Source: Azadirachta indica (taxonomy: Eukaryota > Streptophyta > Magnoliopsida > Sapindales > Meliaceae). From it: 64,000 bases of DNA. The notes under the pieces were generated by a model. That model searched no databases. It was given only the letters and a program-made list of their open reading frames with translations, and was not told the origin of the DNA. The number at the start of each line of letters is the position of its first letter. Within the stretch, counting starts at the first letter, position 1. The translations under genes were made by a program, and so were the position numbers. The stretch is taken from positions 4,420,350-4,484,349 of the forward strand of contig CM040452.1 of NCBI GenBank assembly GCA_022749755.1, given 5' to 3'. Shown piece after piece: positions 49,070-59,520 of this stretch.

Positions 49070-49556
49070 AAGCACCATTTGGGCTGGGCAGCAAGACACA
49101 TGCAAGGAGCAAGCTGGACAGCACTTGGTTTGGCTTAGTAGTTTAGCTTGGTTTCCTTAGAGTGTGATCCAATAGGCCCAATGTTGTGTTTAATGGTGGT
49201 AGGTAGGATATTTCTTGTTTTCTTGTAAATGTTGTAAATGTGGACACATCTTGGCCATTGATAGTGCTTGAGTCAATTAAATCATGGCCATCCATTTGTG
49301 CATATATATTGTATAGTGAAATGTAATGAAAAAAAGAGACCCATTCCTCTCTTCCAATTGTTTCTCACGTTGCTTCTTCTTCTTCTCCATTTTGCTCCTA
49401 AATTGAGCACCAAATTAACACTGCTCACTGCCATTCTTGCAACACACACACACAAATTGATCTTGGGAGAATTAAAGGCTTACTTGGGCAGTGGTAATCA
49501 GCTAGTTCAAGTGCCGCATGTGCTGAAATTTCCACCTCAGTTCCTAGCGCGTGACA
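48782..49556 (+). repeat. Internal LTR-b, 775 bp
   Basis: Starts TGTCACGTG and ends GCGCGTGACA, giving inverted ends of the same kind as LTR-a, but the body is unrelated. It has a promoter-like CATATATATTG near 49301, an AATGAAAAAA stretch near 49325 and pyrimidine-rich sequence after it, a usual LTR layout. It is preceded by a polypurine tract and followed by a primer-binding site, so it is in LTR position for both neighbours. Confidence 0.7.
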
Positions 49557-49558
49557 GT

Positions 49559-49570
49559 TGGTATCAGAGC
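49559..49570 (+). other. Primer-binding site 2
   Basis: TGGTATCAGAGC again, two bases after LTR-b. The 26 bases 49547-49572 are identical to 46609-46634. Confidence 0.85.
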
Positions 49571-49572
49571 AG

Positions 49573-50020
49573 GAACGAGAATTTCCGCAAAATCTTGCTA
49601 CGTTCCTGACTCCTGTGGGAATCCACCGAGACGGCCGAGAATATTAGCCCGTAAGGTTGGGCGAGGGAAAATGGGGTGTCTATTGTGTGACCCTTCGCCA
49701 TGCAGCCCCGAATGTGGGCGTGCTCGCACTATGATGTGTCCTGCGGTATGGGGATCTTCTTGGGGGAAGATGAGCATAGTGGTTTGAAAGGCAACCGCGT
49801 AGCGCCTCATCTACGCCAAGCACTGCTACCACCGTACGTCGAGGATGGCGTGCCCGCACGACGTGGTGATATCGTGTTCTCTTTATGGGAGTCTCCTTAG
49901 CTTGGGGGAGATGGGCGTTATGGAGTGGAGCGGTATGCAGGGTAGGACCTCGATGGTCTACCAATTGAGCTGGCGAAAAATTTGAAGATGGCCGCGTGCA
50001 CGAGGACGTGCATGATTTTC
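49573..50020 (+). other. Internal region of the TRIM-like part
   Basis: About 450 bp of GC-richer DNA with short open frames on both strands and no domain. Two purine-rich phrases (CTTGGGGGAAGATG at 49757, CTTGGGGGAGATG at 49900) resemble polypurine tracts. A tRNA D-arm-like phrase lies on the minus strand near 49950-49972. Confidence 0.5.
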
Positions 50021-50032
50021 GGTGGTGGAGAA
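50021..50032 (+). other. Polypurine tract before the 3' LTR-a
   Basis: GGTGGTGGAGAA abuts TGTCAC of the 3' LTR. Confidence 0.6.
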
Positions 50033-50312
50033 TGTCACAGCACGAGAAATCGCATGTTGGCTGGGTGTGCTGGGGTGTGACAACTCAAGCACATTGATAT
50101 TTCATGGTGCAAAGTCGGCTTCAGTCTCAAGGGCTATTATGTAGAGGGGACTTAGACCACCCCTGCCCGAACTGGTCGGGGACTGAAGCCGTCCTCCTGA
50201 TGAGGCCAAGGTAGACCGAAACCAGTTAAATATGCGACGGGATAATAAGACTTACCCTCGACATGGGGGTTTACGAGGGTGCCGCACGTGCCTTTCCGCT
50301 GGGCGCGTGACA
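50033..50312 (+). repeat. 3' LTR-a, 280 bp
   Basis: Same length and ends as 46339-46618, with nine transitions between them. Followed by GAGG, matching the four bases before the 5' LTR. Confidence 0.92.
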
Positions 50313-50316
50313 GAGG

Positions 50317-52220
50317 CCACATCTAAAGCTAGTTCATATTAATAGAATAATATTAATCGTTGCATTCTTACGGATAATTTAACTAAATCATTATTAATAA
50401 ATTTGGACATTACATCCTTATTAATTTACTAGGTCTTTCAATGTGACATGGTAATTCAGTAAATTTGACTTTAACTAAATTACAATTATTTTTATCAACT
50501 TGCCCATTGCACATGAGAGAAAATATTGAAAAATTCAAAAATTATATATTTATTTGCATTCTTATCTTAAAACTTAAAGTTTTACATCAAATAGTATTTA
50601 TGTAAATAGATTTAAGTCAACTGGTATATAAAGACAAATTCTCACCTCAAAGAGAGATTTTGGGATAAGTTAGAGAATAATGCAATAGTGTTTATGTAAA
50701 AATTAAAAATTAAATAATTAATACATTAGTATTAACATAATATAATTATTTATAAAATATAGACTTTGTGACAATATATCATATGTACTATTATATCTAT
50801 TACTTTTAGATTATAACGTACACTTGAAACTAAAGTTAAATTTTAAAAATTTAAAATTAAAATATTTAACACAAAACATAGGTATTTTCAATACATCGGT
50901 ATTTTCTGTATATGTTCTAAAATAGTTGATATTAATAGAATAATACTGTTGCATTCTTACCAATAATTTTAGTGTAATATTAAAATATGACTTTAAAGTC
51001 ATTGAAAATTAATTGTATTAATTTCAATCAACATGACAAACCAATTAAAAATAAATCAACTTGCATATAATTTTAGTGTAATATTAAAATATGACTTACA
51101 TATAATTTCAGAGTAATACTAATTTTAGTTGATATTAATAGAATAATACTGTTACATTCTTACCAATAATTTTAGTGTAATATTAAAATATGACTTTAAA
51201 GTCATTGAAAATTAATTGCAGTGATTTTAATCAACATGACAAACTAATTAAAAATAAATCAAGTTGCATATAAGAGATAATATTGAAATATTCAAAATTT
51301 ATTACCTGAATTCTAATCTTAAACATTCTGACCAAGTGACACATAAACAAATTTAGGTAAACTCAATATATTAATTAATTCAATGAATTCCTATCTCAAA
51401 AAAGGATTCCAGAAGAAGCAAAATTCTGAAGAAGAATTGCATATAGTATGTACATTAGTACCAATGATTTCTAATATTAATTTAGTAAATTTTTATAAAA
51501 AATTATTGGTTAAAATTTTATGATAAGTTAGAATCATTTGGATAGAAAATAATAATTAACATTTAAAATAAAGGGAGATAGACTACACCTTTTATGACAT
51601 TCTACAACCATTGATATTTTTAGGAATACATTCTAAAAATAATTTATTTTATTTATGATGACAGGGATGAGTTTCTAGAGAATGATTAGGAGTTTTTACA
51701 TAGTAAACCATCTAGTACCGAGCATGAGATAGATCTTTTAAAAGATAAGGCTTTTTTTTGAATAAACCAATTGATTTGGGACCCTACGAATCTACTCTTT
51801 TTCTTATATTTTAAAGATTAACCTCTTGTCTTTATATTTTTACAGTATTTAAATAATATTGTTGCTTTCTTATTAGTAATTTTAATGTACTTATAATATA
51901 TGACTTTGAAGTCATTAAAAATTAAATTACAATTATTTGAATCCAAATGAATCAACTTGCAAGTAAGAAAAAATATTAAAATGTACAAAATTTATTATCA
52001 AAAAAGTACCGAATAATGAATCAACTTTCAGATCAAGTGTACATAAATAAATTCAGGTCAAGTGAATATATAATAAAAAAAAATTAGGTCAAGTCAACAT
52101 ATTTAATTCAAACAAATTCCTATCTTAGATTCTTTCTAAGAGTTGGCTCTTAGATATTGCTCAAAAAAAACAAAAAAATCCTACCTTAGAGAAAGATTCA
52201 AGGAGAAGCAAGATGATAAA
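50317..52220 (+). repeat. Local repeat D, several partial copies up to BAHD gene 2
   Basis: 50317-50680 continues the copy broken by the retroelement (left part at 46270-46338). 50920-51080 and 51120-51420 are two near-identical partial copies in tandem (CATTCTTACCAATAATTTTAG, ATGACTTTAAAGTCATTGAA). 51520-52220 is the copy directly upstream of BAHD gene 2, matching 28385-28900. Confidence 0.7.
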
Positions 52221-52360
52221 AAACAATTAAAAAATTAATACATGAGTAGCAATGATTTTTAATGTTTTAGAAATTTTTTATAAAAAATATTGGTTAAAAT
52301 TTTAAAAATGCTAATATGTATGTGTGGGGCCTATAAGAAATATTAAAGGCTGTTATCCAC

Positions 52361-52369
52361 TATAAATGG
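52361..52369 (+). promoter_or_regulatory. TATA box of BAHD gene 2
   Basis: TATAAATGG lies 105 bp before the ATG, in a region aligned with the promoter of BAHD gene 1. Confidence 0.7.
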
Positions 52370-52465
52370 AGACAACTCCTGAAGGAAAGATGAAATACTA
52401 AAGCTCCCATCTCTGAATTATACTACTAAGTACTCCTGATTCCTGAAGCAGCAGATTGCAAAACC

Positions 52466-54439
52466 ATGGAGTCAAAATCATGTCAAGTATTCTCAGTTAC
52501 ACGACAAGAACCAGAACTGATTCTTCCAGCACGACCAACACCGCGAGAAGTAAAGCGACTTTCAGACATAGCTGACCAGCAAGGCCTCAGATTTCTCATG
52601 CCCATTATATTTCTTTACAGGAATAATGCTTCACCTTCGATAAAAGGGAAAGACCCAGTTAAGGTAATAAGGGAAGCACTAAGTAAAGCACTTGTGTTTT
52701 ATTACCCTTTAGCTGGAAGGTTGCAAGAAGGCCCTGACAAGAAACTTATGGTGGATTGCAATGGCGAAGGAATATTGTTCACTGAGGCTGATGCTAACGT
52801 CACACTTGAGCAGCTTGGTGATGAAATTAATCCACCATTTCCCTATTGGAACGAGGTGATGTACGATGTTCCAGGCTCCAGAGGAATCATTGGTTGCCCA
52901 CTATTATTTATTCAAGTGAGTCTTTTTCTGCCTCCAGCAATGCATTTTTACTAATTAATGTATGATTGCAGCGATAAAGTATTGATTTTGCCTCTTTTTC
53001 AACATTATATTCTAGACTTCTAGTTAACCTGTGCCATTTATAGCTTTATATATATATATAAATTATCTCTAAGAGCAAACTCTTTCAGGAATAACATTAA
53101 TAAAAATGTGCCATATATAGATATAAACCTCTCCTCGTTCATTTTTATACTGTTAGTTGAACCTTATATATAGGTGTACGTGACGATGTGGAATTGTAGT
53201 TTGACCCGTTTATATATATGTTTTAAGTGTCTCTTTCCTAAATATTACATTTGTAGTTGACCCTATATATATATAGTTATAAGTGGTCATGTGCATTTTC
53301 CAAACACAAATATTGTGTTTTAATGGATCCACATATATAGTCAAAATATATATTATATGTTTTTAGGAAGATTATGTAGATATAACTCTAAAGAATAATT
53401 TGATTTATTTCGAATGGTTATATATCCTAATTAGTTTGTAGTAAAACCATGGTCTCAAAGTTTGAATAAACTCAATCAATTCTATCATATTAATCTTTTC
53501 AATAAATAATAGGTAACTCGTTTGAGATGTGGAGGATTCATTCTTGCATTGTTTTTCAACCACACAATGCTCGATGGGGCCGGCATGATTAAATTCCTGA
53601 AAGCCGTAGTAGAGTTTGCCAACGGCGCATATTCACCATCTGTAATGCCTGTTTGGCAACATAATATATTAAGTGCAAGAGATTCACCACGGATAACATG
53701 TACTCACCACGAATACGAGATAGTAGAAGAAAGCGAAGATGCTCATGCAGGCACAGACCCACTGGAACATAAATCATTCTATTTTGGCCCAAAAGAGATC
53801 AGTACAATTCGGAATAATATTTCTCCACAGTTAAGAAACTCTACAACATTTGAAATATTAGCTGGTTATATTTGGAGATGTCGAACAGCTGCACTTAAAC
53901 TCCATCCTGATCAGATCGTTCGATATTCATGTGTAGTAAATATGCGCGGCAAGCGTTACGACATACTACCACCCGGATACTATGGAGTTGGATTTGCATG
54001 CCCAGCTGCTCGCACGAAAGTTGATGATTTGTGTAAGAAACCATTGAGTTATGCGGTAGAATTAGTGAAAAACGCAAAGGCTAAGATGAATGAAGAGTAT
54101 ATAAAATCTGTGGCAGATTTTATGGTGCTCACGGGACGACCCAAATTTACACCCGGGGGAAACTTTCTTGTTTCTGATATAACTAGTCTAGGGTATGATG
54201 AAATTGATTTTGGTTGGGGAAAACCTGTTTACGGAGGAGTTCCTGAGGGCACATCAATGATTGGTTACCACGTGAAATATAAAAATAAAGATGGAGAGGT
54301 TGGAACTATAGTAGTAATGTGCCTGCCACGATCAGCCATGGACAGGTTTGAGAAAGAGTATAAGAAAATTACTCAAGGATCAGTGGAAGATTTATACACG
54401 ATGAAGATGAAGCACACTAGGATGTTATCAAAGTTTTAA
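52466..54439 (+). CDS. BAHD acyltransferase 2, benzyl alcohol benzoyltransferase-like
   Basis: The exons are 52466-52915 and 53513-54439, with a 597-bp phase-0 GT-AG intron at the same codon as in gene 1, giving 458 residues. HTMLD at about residues 167-171 and DFGWG at about 382-386 are intact. Compared with gene 1 it keeps the segment after the catalytic motif closer to characterised benzoyl/anthraniloyl transferases ([17 protein letters not shown]). It also has GEG where gene 1 has CEG in the exon 1 phrase VDCNGEG. So gene 2 looks like the more conserved member. The product is expected in the cytosol, using an acyl-CoA donor and an alcohol acceptor, both unidentified. The intron has about 200 bp more than gene 1, and a piece of that extra sequence is what survives in the fossil at 37565. 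Confidence 0.9.
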
Positions 54440-55679
54440 GGCATACTAGCTACTTGGTTTACCGAACACCAGACTTTATATCTTGGAGAAAATTAAAAAA
54501 AATGCTGGTGACAAGTGTTAAACTACTTAAATACAAATATTTGAGTCTTTACCTTCAAGTTTAAGTTCATAGGTCAAGTAACAATTCAACATACTCTTTG
54601 AGCTAGATTTGATATGTTACACCAGGTTTTCTCATCCTCTTTCCTGGTATTGAGTCTTAGAGGATCCTTAGACCGGGTTTAGGTCTACCTTGAGAGTTAA
54701 AAATCATATTTCTCATGCCATTATTTGGGTCCCTGTGATAAAGTGCCTTATATAATTGTGCCATTATTTACATTCATGTCACAACTTACATTATTTAATT
54801 GTGCCATTATTTAGGTTCATATGACAAAACAAAATTTTTAATTATGTAATTTAAAAGTAGAACAGTTGAAAAAAAATATTAGTATGACCAACTAAAAAAA
54901 CTATAAAATAGAAATAATTTATGATGTATTATAAAAAAATTTAATGTTGTTTTTCAAAGTACTTAAAGGTAATTTAGATAATGAGTATCTTATCTTGTCC
55001 ATTTATTTATTTATTCTTCTATTTAAAATTAATTTATGGTAAGTTAGTACCATTTCTATTAAAAATAGTAATTTGTATGTTAATTTAATATTACATTCGT
55101 ATTTTATAGAAAGGTTATAAAAATAATTTATTTTAATAGAATTAAGAGTGATAAAAGAAGTGAGACCCTAAAAATTAGACAGAATTAAAATAAAATTGAT
55201 GGTTTCGATCTGAGTCATTTTAATTTAGGTGCAATAGAAAAAAATTTAAGTCAAATGATATATAAGACAAATTGTCATCTCAAGGACATATTTCGAGTTA
55301 AGCTTGAAAATAATATTAGAGATATAAACTTAAGTATAAAGAGTAACATAGTGGAATAATATTGGTAGATATAAATATTTAACTTCCATATGAATTTGAG
55401 TGCTTGGCAAAAATTATAATTACAATTAAAAAAGAGTACAATAGTTTAAAAAAGAAAGTTATTAAGCTCGTCGCAATAAGACCTTTCAACAATATCATAG
55501 GCTATAAAATAAACGTTTACCATCTTTCAATGGGCTCAAATTGATAAGTGTTCTGAATTAAATTCAATCCACGAAAAAGCAATCTAATTTGCTTTTTCGT
55601 GGATTTAGTTGATGAATCGATTAAATGTATTAAAAAATCTAAAATTCGGTCACATATTGTAGTTTCACATTTGCGAGGG
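54440..55679 (+). repeat. 3' flank of BAHD gene 2, duplicated block
   Basis: 54700-55210 is the second copy of 41700-42210, so the segment downstream of a BAHD gene was copied without the gene. A 27-bp inverted phrase around GCTTTTTCGTGGATT lies near 55570-55610. No coding sequence. Confidence 0.6.
54716..54840. repeat. 43-bp tandem repeat, about three units
   Basis: TGCCATTATTT starts at 54716, 54759 and 54802, giving a 43-bp period. The same three units occur at 41717-41845, so the array predates the block duplication. Confidence 0.8.
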
Positions 55680-56160
55680 AGGCCACTACACCTTTATGAT
55701 ATTCAATATTATGGCCGTAATTTATGAATTTGTTTTAAAAGTAGTTCATATTAATAGAATGACATTAATGTTTACATTCTTACCAATAATTTTTGATGTA
55801 ACCATAAATTTTTTAAATACCCCCACTCTAACTACAATGCTCCGGTGAAAATTTGTCACCAAGTCATTAATAATTAATTACTAGGTAACTCAATATAATA
55901 TGGTAATGGAGTAAATTTGACTTTAACTAAATTTTGCGTCAACTTGCACATTATACATGAGAGAAAGTATTAAAAAATTCAAAAATTATATGTTATTTGA
56001 ATTCTTATCTTAGAACTCAACATTTTACATAAAATTGGGTATGAAAAAATGTAGGAAATTGGTATATAAGACAAAATCTCATCTCTTATATGGAGGGGTT
56101 CTTGGGATAAGTTAGAGAATAATGCAAGAGTGTTTATGTAAAAATTAAAAATTAGACAAT
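55680..56160 (+). repeat. Local repeat D, copy 10
   Basis: CACTACACCTTTATGATATTC, AAAGTAGTTCATATTAATAG, CTAACTACAATGCTC, GAGTAAATTTGACTTTAACTA and GAAAAAATGTAGGAAATTGG follow the shared order. Confidence 0.65.
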
Positions 56161-56504
56161 TAGTATACAAGTATTAATGTAATTCTTTTATAAAATTATT
56201 GGTTCAAATTTTTTTATGAATAAATTACCTCTAAAAGCTATTGGTTCAAATTTTAAAAATATAAATATTTATAAAATATGAACTTTGTTACAATATATTA
56301 GACGTATTTTATATCTATTACTTTTACAATATATGTTACATTTGATACCAAAGATAAATTTTGAAATTTTAAACTCGAAATGTTTAACACAAACATTAAA
56401 ATATATAACATTAAATTTAATAATATATATATATATATATAAAAAAAATTTTTTAGTCTTCTGCAAAGTTCCTTTCTTAATCTTCTATGGGAATTGCTCA
56501 ATAA

Positions 56505-56815
56505 ATGAATTAATTATCGTCAAATCTCGGGCTTCTTTGTGATCCCTTAACTTGGTGGTCTCTTCCTCCCCGTTGATGATGTCAACAAACTCCTTTTTGA
56601 TGATGCTAACGATTCCCCCAAATTATTGTTTTTGTTGATTCTTTTGTTACCTTTTGTCTTTTCTTTGAGTGTTGCTTTTTCCTTTTTCAAATTTTGTTTT
56701 ATTCAGATCTTGAGCGTCCAATAGGTAAGGCTCATTATGTCCGGCTCCGAACTTGTACTTTAGTTCTCTTTATTTTAATACATTAACTTTGTTCTATTGA
56801 GTACCATTTGAAAAA
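56505..56815 (+). mobile_element. LINE 3' end, copy 2
   Basis: Starts GTCAAATCTCGGGCTTCTTT, the counterpart of the KLANLGL codons. It continues through CAAACTCCTTTTTGATGATGC and CAGATCTTGAGCGTCC to a T-rich 3' part. It is truncated on the left relative to 58430. Confidence 0.5.
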
Positions 56816-56889
56816 AATAATAGATCTCATCATCTTGTAAACTCTCTCTCTTTTCTGTGTGGGTAGTCAATCTCATGAAATATTTGATA

Positions 56890-57105
56890 CTTGAGAAGCA
56901 CGGAACCAAAATCGTGTCAAGAACAGGAACTGATTATTCCGACAATGCCAACACCGCGCGAAGTAAAGCAACATTCAGACTAAGCTTACCAGGAAGGCCT
57001 GAGATTTCACACGCAGATGATATATAGTGCTGCGTCTTCGATGAAAGGGAAAGACCTAGTTCAAATCAGAAGGGAAACAATTAGTAAAACATCTATTTTT
57101 TATAA
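56890..57105 (+). pseudogene. BAHD exon 1 fossil
   Basis: ACGGAACCAAAATCGTGTCA is the former start region with ATG changed to ACG. It is followed by AGGAACTGATTATTCC, CAACACCGCGCGAAGTAAAG and AAGGGAAAGACC, each matching exon 1 of the intact genes with small deletions and frame breaks. It stops at the equivalent of residue 75 or so. Confidence 0.85.
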
Positions 57106-57589
57106 TTAATAATTAATAATTAATTAATTAGTAAAAAACTTCACAAAACAAACATAATCCTAACTACCAATCTAGATAATTCTTTTATAAAATATTTATA
57201 ATTGAGGAGGTATAATTTTAGATAGATAAGTGTTGGTAAAAAAATTACAGTGAAAATTTTGAACATAGTATCAGAACATATTTAACTTCACAGTTTCATA
57301 TACAAATTTTTACAATATGAAAAATTAAAATAATTAATTTAGTGCATGTGATAGAATACATTAAATAAAATTGAGTTTGTACTTAAGAGGAAATTGGCTG
57401 TTGATAATACAAATTATTGAATATAAAAGAGTAGTTAAGAAAAAAAGTTAGTAAGATAGTTTTAATAAAATCATTTAATAAAAATTATTTGTGATATAGG
57501 GTACAGAATAAATACAATATTATTCATTAAAGCACTCAAGCGTAGTTTACCTATAAACTATCCTATCATATTTATTTATTATTTGTTTA
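57106..57589 (+). repeat. Block duplicated at 60160-60575
   Basis: TATTTATAATTGAGG, AACATATTTAACTTCACAGTTT, GATAATACAAATTATTGAATATAAAA and AAAATTATTTGTGATA recur in order near 60170-60500. No gene. Confidence 0.7.
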
Positions 57590-58130
57590 TTTTATGATAT
57601 ATTAGTATTATTTCAATAGAAAATAATAATTACTATTTAAAGAGGAAGGGAGAAAGGTAAACTGTGCCTGGGGGAACCGTTAGCATCATGCTTCCCCAAT
57701 TGCTCAATAAATACCTTTCATGATATTTAACAGCAAATCCATATTTTTGGGTCATGTTCTAGAAAGCATTTGATCATATTAGTTGTTCGACAATGCCAAG
57801 TGGAAGGGCTCTAACTCAACGGATAAAAGTTACTTTAAAGATAACAGGCTAATCTCCCTCAAGAGATCACATCGGTAGAAAGGTTCGATACCTTGACGTC
57901 GGCTTGGCTATATGACACATTTAATATCTCAAAGAGAGATTCCAAGATAAGTTAGAGAATAACACAAAAGTATTTATGTTAAAATTAAAAAAGTTAGACA
58001 ATTAATATAATAGAAATGAGAATTTAGAAATTTTTCGAAATTCTTTTATAAAAAATTGTTGGTTCAAATTTTAAAAATATATGGATTTCATTACAATATA
58101 TTAGATGTACTATTACATTTATTAATGTAA
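57590..58130 (+). repeat. Local repeat D, copy 11, interrupted by rRNA sequence
   Basis: The left part (57590-57785, GTTCTAGAAAGCATTTGATC) and right part (57921-58130, ATCTCAAAGAGAGATTCC) match 60580-60720 and other copies. The middle of the repeat, about 350 bp in the copy at 60720-61080, is replaced by the rRNA fragment. Confidence 0.65.
57789..57920 (+). pseudogene. Organellar large-subunit rRNA fragment (domain V)
   Basis: AGTGGAAGGGCT, CAACGGATAAAAGTTACT, GATAACAGGCTAATCTCC, CAAGAG, ATCACATCGG and TTGACGTCGGCTTGGCTAT match the peptidyl-transferase region of bacterial-type 23S rRNA in order. Many substitutions at normally invariant positions show a dead copy. A nuclear insertion of plastid or mitochondrial DNA is the natural source; the degree of decay does not let me choose between them. 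Confidence 0.85.
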
Positions 58131-58429
58131 AACTTAGAAACTATAAAAATAAAAACTCTAATGTAACACTTGAAATTTAAGATAAATTTTAAAATTTTAA
58201 AATTTAAAACATCTCATACAAAAATTAAAATATGTAACATTGTACATATATGGAAAGAATTAACGATCAAATTTTTACATAATTTTTTATATTATTTATA
58301 TATGGTTGAATTTAACTACGATTGAGATTAAATATATTAATTATATATAATTAAGAAAAAGCTATTAGTCTTCTGCAAAATTTCTCTCTTAAAAGTTCTA
58401 TTGGAATTAATTGCTCAATCGGTTGAATT

Positions 58430-58800
58430 AATTGTCTTCATATGATCTTGTTGATGAAGTTTTGCTGCACTCACCGTTTTAGAGAGAACAATTGAGTGGC
58501 TGATAAGTTGGCAAATCTTGGGCTTCTTTGTGATTCCTTCATCCTCCTGCTGATAATGTCAACAAACTCCTTTTTGATGACGCAAACGATTCTCCCAATT
58601 ACAAATTTTGCTGATTCTTTTATTACCTTTGCTTTTCTTTTTATGTGTTGCTTTTTGATTCTTTTTCGGTTTCTGTTTTATGCAGATCTTGAGGGCCGGA
58701 GAAGGCTCGTTATGTTCCCCTGACTTGCATTTTGGTTCTCTTTATTTTAATAAATTGATGTCGGTCTACCAAGGATCAATCATTTTTTTTAAAAAAAAAA
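58430..58800 (+). mobile_element. LINE 3' end, copy 3 (longest)
   Basis: In one frame it reads THRFRENN, stop, VADKLANLGLLCDSFI, matching the end of the RNase H domain of plant L1-type LINEs. The reader frame breaks once (TGA at 58493). It continues through CAGATCTTGAGGGCCGG and a T-rich 3' UTR with an A-run at 58790-58800 that may be the old poly-A tail. Confidence 0.6.
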
Positions 58801-59290
58801 TTTATGATTAGTTGGGAATAACTGAGGGTTATTTTGATAGAAAATAATAATTGGTACTTAATGATGGAGGAAGGCTGGCCGACCATATCTTTTATGAAGT
58901 TTTATAACACATCGACATTTTCTGAGTACTTTCTTAAAGTAGTTGACATTAATAAAATAATCTTATTGTATTTTTACTAGTAATTTTAATGTAACATTAA
59001 ATTATATATATGACTTTAAAGTCTTAAAAATAAAATTATAATTATTTAAATCAACATGACAAACCCATTTTTTAATAAATTAATTAACTGGCACATAAGG
59101 GATAATATTAAAGTTCAAAATTATATTTGTTATTTGGATTCTTTTTTAGAACTTCCATATATATATATATTTATATATATAACAAGCGATATAAAAAAAA
59201 TTAGGTCAAGTGAATGTATTTAAAAAAGTTTAGGTCAAGTTAACATATATAATTCCACAAATTCCTATTTGAGAGAAAGAATCAAGAAGC
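58801..59290 (+). repeat. Local repeat D, copy 12
   Basis: Directly follows the LINE end: GAAAATAATAATTGGTACTTAA, ATATCTTTTATGAAGTTTTA, ATGACTTTAAAGTCTTAAAA, GGCACATAAGGG, TTTAGGTCAAG. Confidence 0.7.
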
Positions 59291-59520
59291 AAGATGCCAA
59301 AAAAACAATTATATAGTTTATAAATTAATATCCATAATTTCTAATCTTTTAGTAAGTCTTTACAAAAATTATTGGTTCAAATTTTAAAAATTGCAAATAT
59401 CTAATGAGATAATTATAATACATGTGTACGTCGAGCTTATTTGAAACAGTAAAGGCTGCTCCGCTGTAAATGGGGACAACCCTTGAGGCAAAAAAATGAA
59501 GTGGTAAGGCTGAGTTTAGA
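59291..59520 (+). pseudogene. BAHD promoter fossil
   Basis: Aligns with 52200-52410 upstream of BAHD gene 2: AGCAAGATGCC, AATTATTGGTTCAAATTTTAAAAAT, AGTAAAGGCTGCTCC, TGTAAATGGGGACAACCC and AAAAAATGAAGTGGTAA. The TATA box is mutated to TGTAAATGG and no coding exon follows. Confidence 0.65.

Larger units (their letters stand above)
46339..50312 (+). mobile_element. Composite gag-protease LTR retrotransposon with an internal third LTR
   Basis: The element is bounded by two 280-bp LTRs with TGTCAC/GTGACA ends and a GAGG duplication (46335-46338 and 50313-50316). In order it has: LTR-a, primer-binding site, gag-protease frame, polypurine tract, LTR-b (775 bp, unrelated body), a second primer-binding site, 460 bp without genes, polypurine tract, LTR-a. 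No reverse transcriptase, RNase H or integrase is present, so it needs proteins from elsewhere. It interrupts a copy of local repeat D. Gag-only LTR elements (TR-GAG) and gene-less TRIMs are known plant classes; the three-LTR arrangement looks like a fusion of one of each. Confidence 0.85.

Noticed and set aside
49551..49964. Overlapping short proteins on both strands
   Set aside because: GC-rich interior of the TRIM-like part of a retroelement; open frames on both strands reflect composition.
49940..49985. A tRNA gene
   Set aside because: Only the D-arm matches; there is no acceptor stem, anticodon arm or TTC arm at the required spacing.
46339..50312. An integrated plant pararetrovirus
   Set aside because: Two true LTRs, a methionine-tRNA primer-binding site and a gag/zinc-knuckle/protease order without movement-protein or polymerase similarity indicate an LTR retrotransposon.
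57789..57920. A working rRNA gene
   Set aside because: Only about 125 bases of a gene of nearly 3 kb, with substitutions at positions that are invariant in functional rRNA.
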